Below are positions 61,255 to 64,000 of a DNA stretch of 64,000 bases, one piece after another; the first letter of the stretch is position 1; each line of letters begins with the position of its first letter. The DNA is from Solirubrobacterales bacterium (GTDB lineage Bacteria; Actinomycetota; Thermoleophilia; Solirubrobacterales; 70-9), in the NCBI GenBank assembly GCA_009691195.1, contig SHVA01000007.1, forward strand, positions 1 through 64,000, written 5' to 3'. The notes below the pieces were generated by a model that was given only the letters and a program-made list of their open reading frames with translations, ran no database searches and was not told the DNA's origin. The translations under genes and the position numbers were made by a program.

Positions 61255-62646
61255 TCAGTTCCTGAGTCGCTTCGAGGCCTCTTCAAGCACGGGCCGCAGC
61301 ACCGCCAGGATCTCCTCGAACTGCTCCGTGTCGGCGATCAGCGGTGGCGCCAGCTGGATCACGGGGTCGCCGCGATCGTCGACCCGGCAGATCAGGCCGC
61401 GCTTGTAGAGCTCGCCCGAGAGGTAGCCGCGCAGCAGCTTCTCGGACTCCTCGTCGTTGAAGCTCTCCTTCGTGTCCTTGTCCTTGACCAGCTCGATCGC
61501 CTGGAAGAAGCCGGCGCCTCGGACGTCGCCGACGATCGGGATGTCGTAGAGCGACTCGAGCGCAGCGCGGAACTCCGGCTCCTTGGCGAGCACGTGGCCG
61601 CAGAGGTCCTCGCGCTCGAAGACGTCGAGGTTCGCCATCGCCGCCGCCGCGGAGACGGGATGGCCCGCGAAGGTCGAGCCATGGGCGAACGAAGCGGTGC
61701 CCTCTGAGAAGGGCTCGTAGACGCGGTTCGAGGCGATCATCGCCCCCATCGGCGAGTAGGCGGAGGTGAGGGCCTTCGCGGTAGTGATGATGTCGGGCTG
61801 GTAGCCGTAGCGCTGGCAGCCGAAGTAGTGGCCCAGGCGGCCCCAGGAGCAGATCACCTCGTCGGAGATCAGCAGCACGTCGTGGCGATCGCAGATCTCC
61901 CTCACCCGCTGGAAGTAGCCCTCCTGCGGCGGGATGCAGCCGCCGGCGTTCTGAAGCGGCTCCAGGATCACGGCGGAGACCGTGTCGGGGCCCTCGAAGA
62001 TGATCCGCTCCTCTATCTGGTCCGCGGCCCAGAGCGGGTCGCGGTCCTCCGGCCAGCGATAGCTGTCGGTGTTCGGGACGTGGACCCCGCCCGGAGCCAG
62101 GGGCTCGAATTGGCTGCGAAGCTCGGGAATGCCCGTGGCCGAGAGGGCTCCGAGGGTGGTGCCGTGGTAGGCGATCTTGCGAGCGATGTGCTTGTGCTTC
62201 TGGCCCTTGCCGGTCACACGGTGGTAGTTGCGGGCCAGCTTCAGCGCCGACTCGACCGCCTCGGAGCCGCTGTTGGTGAAGAAGACCTTGTTGAGATCGC
62301 CGGGTGTCAGCGACGCGATCCGGGTGGCGAGCTCGATCGCCCGCGGGTGGGCGTAGCTCCAGATCGTGACGAAGTCGAGCTCGCGAACCTGCGCTGCCAT
62401 CGCGTCACCGATCTCGGTCCGGCCGTGGCCCGAGTTGACGCAGAAGAGCGCGGAAAGACCGTCGAGGTGGCGGTTGCCCTTATCGTCCCAGAGATAGCAG
62501 CCCTCGCCGCGAACGATGATCGGCACCTCGCCCCCGGCCTCGAGCGCGCCCATCCGGGTGAAGTGCATCCAAAGGTGCCGTCGCGCCAGCTCCTGCAGAG
62601 CTGTGTCGGTGGTCTCGGTCGGTGTGCTGACGCTCGTGGTGGCCAT
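61255..62646 (-). CDS. spuC: Class III aminotransferase, putrescine--pyruvate type
   Basis: 463 aa PLP enzyme. Key segments: TNSGSEAVESALKLAR (phosphate loop), the YHGTTLGALS region, ILEPLQNAGGCIPP, LISDEVICSWGRLG (PLP-ring Asp), and TTAKALTSAYSPMGAM with the Schiff-base lysine. ATG 62646 follows GGAGGAG. The sequence resembles omega-amino acid:pyruvate and putrescine:pyruvate aminotransferases (SpuC). With alanine dehydrogenase and an aldehyde dehydrogenase in the same operon, pyruvate is the likely amino acceptor and putrescine or a related diamine the donor. The symbol is assigned by analogy; taurine- or beta-alanine-type members are alternatives. Confidence 0.85.
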   Translation of the reverse strand: MATTSVSTPTETTDTALQELARRHLWMHFTRMGALEAGGEVPIIVRGEGCYLWDDKGNRHLDGLSALFCVNSGHGRTEIGDAMAAQVRELDFVTIWSYAHPRAIELATRIASLTPGDLNKVFFTNSGSEAVESALKLARNYHRVTGKGQKHKHIARKIAYHGTTLGALSATGIPELRSQFEPLAPGGVHVPNTDSYRWPEDRDPLWAADQIEERIIFEGPDTVSAVILEPLQNAGGCIPPQEGYFQRVREICDRHDVLLISDEVICSWGRLGHYFGCQRYGYQPDIITTAKALTSAYSPMGAMIASNRVYEPFSEGTASFAHGSTFAGHPVSAAAAMANLDVFEREDLCGHVLAKEPEFRAALESLYDIPIVGDVRGAGFFQAIELVKDKDTKESFNDEESEKLLRGYLSGELYKRGLICRVDDRGDPVIQLAPPLIADTEQFEEILAVLRPVLEEASKRLRN

Positions 62647-62675
62647 TTGCTCCTCCGCTTCCGTTTTGCCTTCTC

Positions 62676-62759
62676 GTACAAACGGTATCTGGGCGCGGGC
62701 GCGGCTGCAACGGGAGAGAAGGCAAAACGAGCTGGACACTCTTTGTACATCACGTACAA
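62676..62759. promoter_or_regulatory. Divergent control region with GTACAA inverted repeat
   Basis: Between the aminotransferase and the permease, TTGTAC-N5-GTACAA (62743-62759) forms an inverted repeat, and a further GTACAA half-site lies at 62676-62681. These AT-containing sites stand out from the GC-rich surroundings and are candidates for PucR binding. A lone GTACAA also occurs in the glutamine synthetase leader (5288-5293). No coding sequence is evident in the 227-bp gap (62647-62873). Confidence 0.45.
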
Positions 62760-62873
62760 GTCGTTGGTTCGGCCTTGAAGCTTTCGCCAATTGCAGGTGG
62801 ACGGCCGATGGGTATAGCCTCCGCCGCGAACGACGAGTCAGGCACCCGCCACCTACCAAGGAGGAGTTGGCGA

Positions 62874-64000
62874 ATGGAGAGCTCGCCTCAGGCTGGCGGC
62901 GTCGAGGACAAGGGCCTGAAGAAGAACGCGGTCTCCTACCTCTCCAGCATCGTCATCGGCGTCGCTTCCACCGCGCCGGGCTACAGCCTCGCCGCGGTGC
63001 TCGGCTTCGTGGTGCTCGCATCTGGAGCCGCGGGGACCGAGGCCGTGGGCTTCCAGGCGCCGGCGGTCCTGCTCGTCAGCTTCGTGCCGATGTTCTTCAT
63101 TGCCTCGGCCTACTACTACATGAACCGGGCCGACCCCGATTGCGGCACCACCTTCAGCTGGGTGACCAAGGCGATGGGACCCCACCTCGGCTGGCTCGGC
63201 GGCTGGGCGATCGTCGTCGCGGACGTGATCGTGATGGCGAACCTGGCCCAGATCGCCGGCCTCTACAGCTTCCTGCTCGTGGACGCCCAGTCACTCGCCG
63301 ACTCGACCGTCTGGGTCACCTTCGTCGGCGTCATCTGGATCGGGATCATGACTGCGATCGTCACCCGCGGGATCGAGCTCTCGGCACGCACTCAGCAGTT
63401 CCTGCTGGGAGTTGAGCTGCTCACCCTCGGCGCCTTCGCCGTGGTGGCGCTGTGGAAGGTCTACGTCACCGGCGAGCCCGGCACGCAGCACATCGACGCC
63501 TCCTGGTTCTCCCCCTTCGCGGTTGACTCGCTCAGCACCCTGACCGCCGGCATGCTGCTGGCGGTCTTCATCTACTGGGGCTGGGACAGCGCCGTCACGG
63601 TGAACGAGGAAACCGAGGACTCATCCGAGGCCCCGGGCAAGTCAGCGGTGGTCAGCACGGTGATCCTGCTGCTGATCTACGTGATCGTCAGCGCGGCGGC
63701 ACAGGCGTTTGACTTCTCGCTGCTGTCGGACCCCAAGAACTCGGATGACGTGCTCAGCGCACTCGGAAGCGAGATATTCGGGTCCCCGCTCGACAAGATC
63801 CTGATCATCGCGGTGCTCACATCGGCGGCTGCGTCAACGCAGACTACGATCCTGCCGACGGCGAGGACCACGCTCTCGATGGCGCGGGCCAAGGCGATGC
63901 CGAAGGTGCTGGGGGACGTTCACCCCCGCTACCTCACGCCGCACGTGTCCTCGATCCTGATGGGCGTGCTCTCGATCGTCTGGTACGTCGGCCTGACGAT
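62874..64000 (+). CDS. APC-superfamily amino acid/polyamine permease, 3' end beyond the window
   Basis: ATG 62874 follows GGAGGAG. The visible 375 residues contain about nine membrane segments. The first is the substrate-binding segment SIVIGVASTAPGYSLAAVLG, which matches the APC family's TM1 (GxSxxxPGxS-like). Later, DCGTTFSWVTKAMGPHLGWL corresponds to TM3. The frame is open to the window edge. It is divergent from the putrescine operon and probably imports putrescine, GABA or a related amine, complementing the ATP-driven Pot system. Confidence 0.9.
   Translation, partial: MESSPQAGGVEDKGLKKNAVSYLSSIVIGVASTAPGYSLAAVLGFVVLASGAAGTEAVGFQAPAVLLVSFVPMFFIASAYYYMNRADPDCGTTFSWVTKAMGPHLGWLGGWAIVVADVIVMANLAQIAGLYSFLLVDAQSLADSTVWVTFVGVIWIGIMTAIVTRGIELSARTQQFLLGVELLTLGAFAVVALWKVYVTGEPGTQHIDASWFSPFAVDSLSTLTAGMLLAVFIYWGWDSAVTVNEETEDSSEAPGKSAVVSTVILLLIYVIVSAAAQAFDFSLLSDPKNSDDVLSALGSEIFGSPLDKILIIAVLTSAAASTQTTILPTARTTLSMARAKAMPKVLGDVHPRYLTPHVSSILMGVLSIVWYVGLT

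Overview
The window is a chromosomal segment of a very GC-rich actinobacterium. Several traits suggest a deep-branching lineage such as Thermoleophilia (Solirubrobacterales-like): a Kgd-type fused 2-oxoglutarate dehydrogenase, an actinobacterial-type aconitase, a c-di-AMP riboswitch in front of an NlpC/P60-like cell-wall gene, a UbiA enzyme of the decaprenyl-phosphate phosphoribosyltransferase type, and many GTG starts placed 6-8 nt after a TANNNT box (leaderless genes). The lineage is an inference from gene content; no rRNA is present. No tRNA, rRNA, insertion sequence, CRISPR array or prophage was seen.

Region 1 (1-10.6 kb) is a nitrogen-assimilation block on the minus strand. It holds an ammonium transporter, two tiny membrane proteins, a PepSY-like anchored protein and a class I glutamine amidotransferase. 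A structured leader follows, then a type III glutamine synthetase (GlnT/GmaS type), the three split glutamate-synthase-like subunits (amidotransferase, GXGXG, FMN domain), an unknown 147-residue protein and the first 25 codons of an FAD oxidoreductase. This set matches the N-methylglutamate route of methylamine use. A GAF-PucR regulator is divergent from the transporter. Region 2 (10.6-23.8 kb) is mixed housekeeping: orphan sensor, two cation/proton antiporters (one frameshifted), GntR regulator, histidine kinase with lone receiver, DEAD-box helicase, quinone oxidoreductase, PfkB kinase, DsbA-like protein, citrate synthase and small unknowns.

Region 3 (23.8-31.5 kb) is lipid metabolism: a pair of acyl-CoA dehydrogenases, a frameshifted NTF2-like gene, and a three-gene operon of a two-domain fatty acyl reductase, an alkyl-DHAP-synthase homologue and a UbiA enzyme, which together suggest ether-lipid synthesis. 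Region 4 (31.6-43.4 kb) holds the fused E2-E1 2-oxoglutarate dehydrogenase (with its own lipoyl domain), a DUF3817 protein, a candidate structured small RNA behind a strong promoter, aconitase, a secreted alpha/beta hydrolase, an SDR and the riboswitch-controlled NlpC/P60-like protein.

Region 5 (43.4-64 kb) is an amine-catabolism island. A minus-strand operon carries a Rieske oxygenase, two TetR regulators, a Pot-type polyamine ABC transporter and a flavin amine oxidase. Divergent from it, across one 18-bp palindrome that forms both -35 boxes, are an acyl-CoA dehydrogenase and an ADP-forming acyl-CoA synthetase. Then come VapBC and a second operon: putrescine-pyruvate-type aminotransferase, PucR regulator, saccharopine-dehydrogenase-like protein, alanine dehydrogenase, aminobutyraldehyde-type dehydrogenase. 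A divergent amino acid/polyamine permease runs off the window end. A truncated potA relic carrying an RHS-repeat scar lies at the left edge of the island. Three independent short tandem duplications (22, 16 and 14 bp units) alter or break genes in the window.
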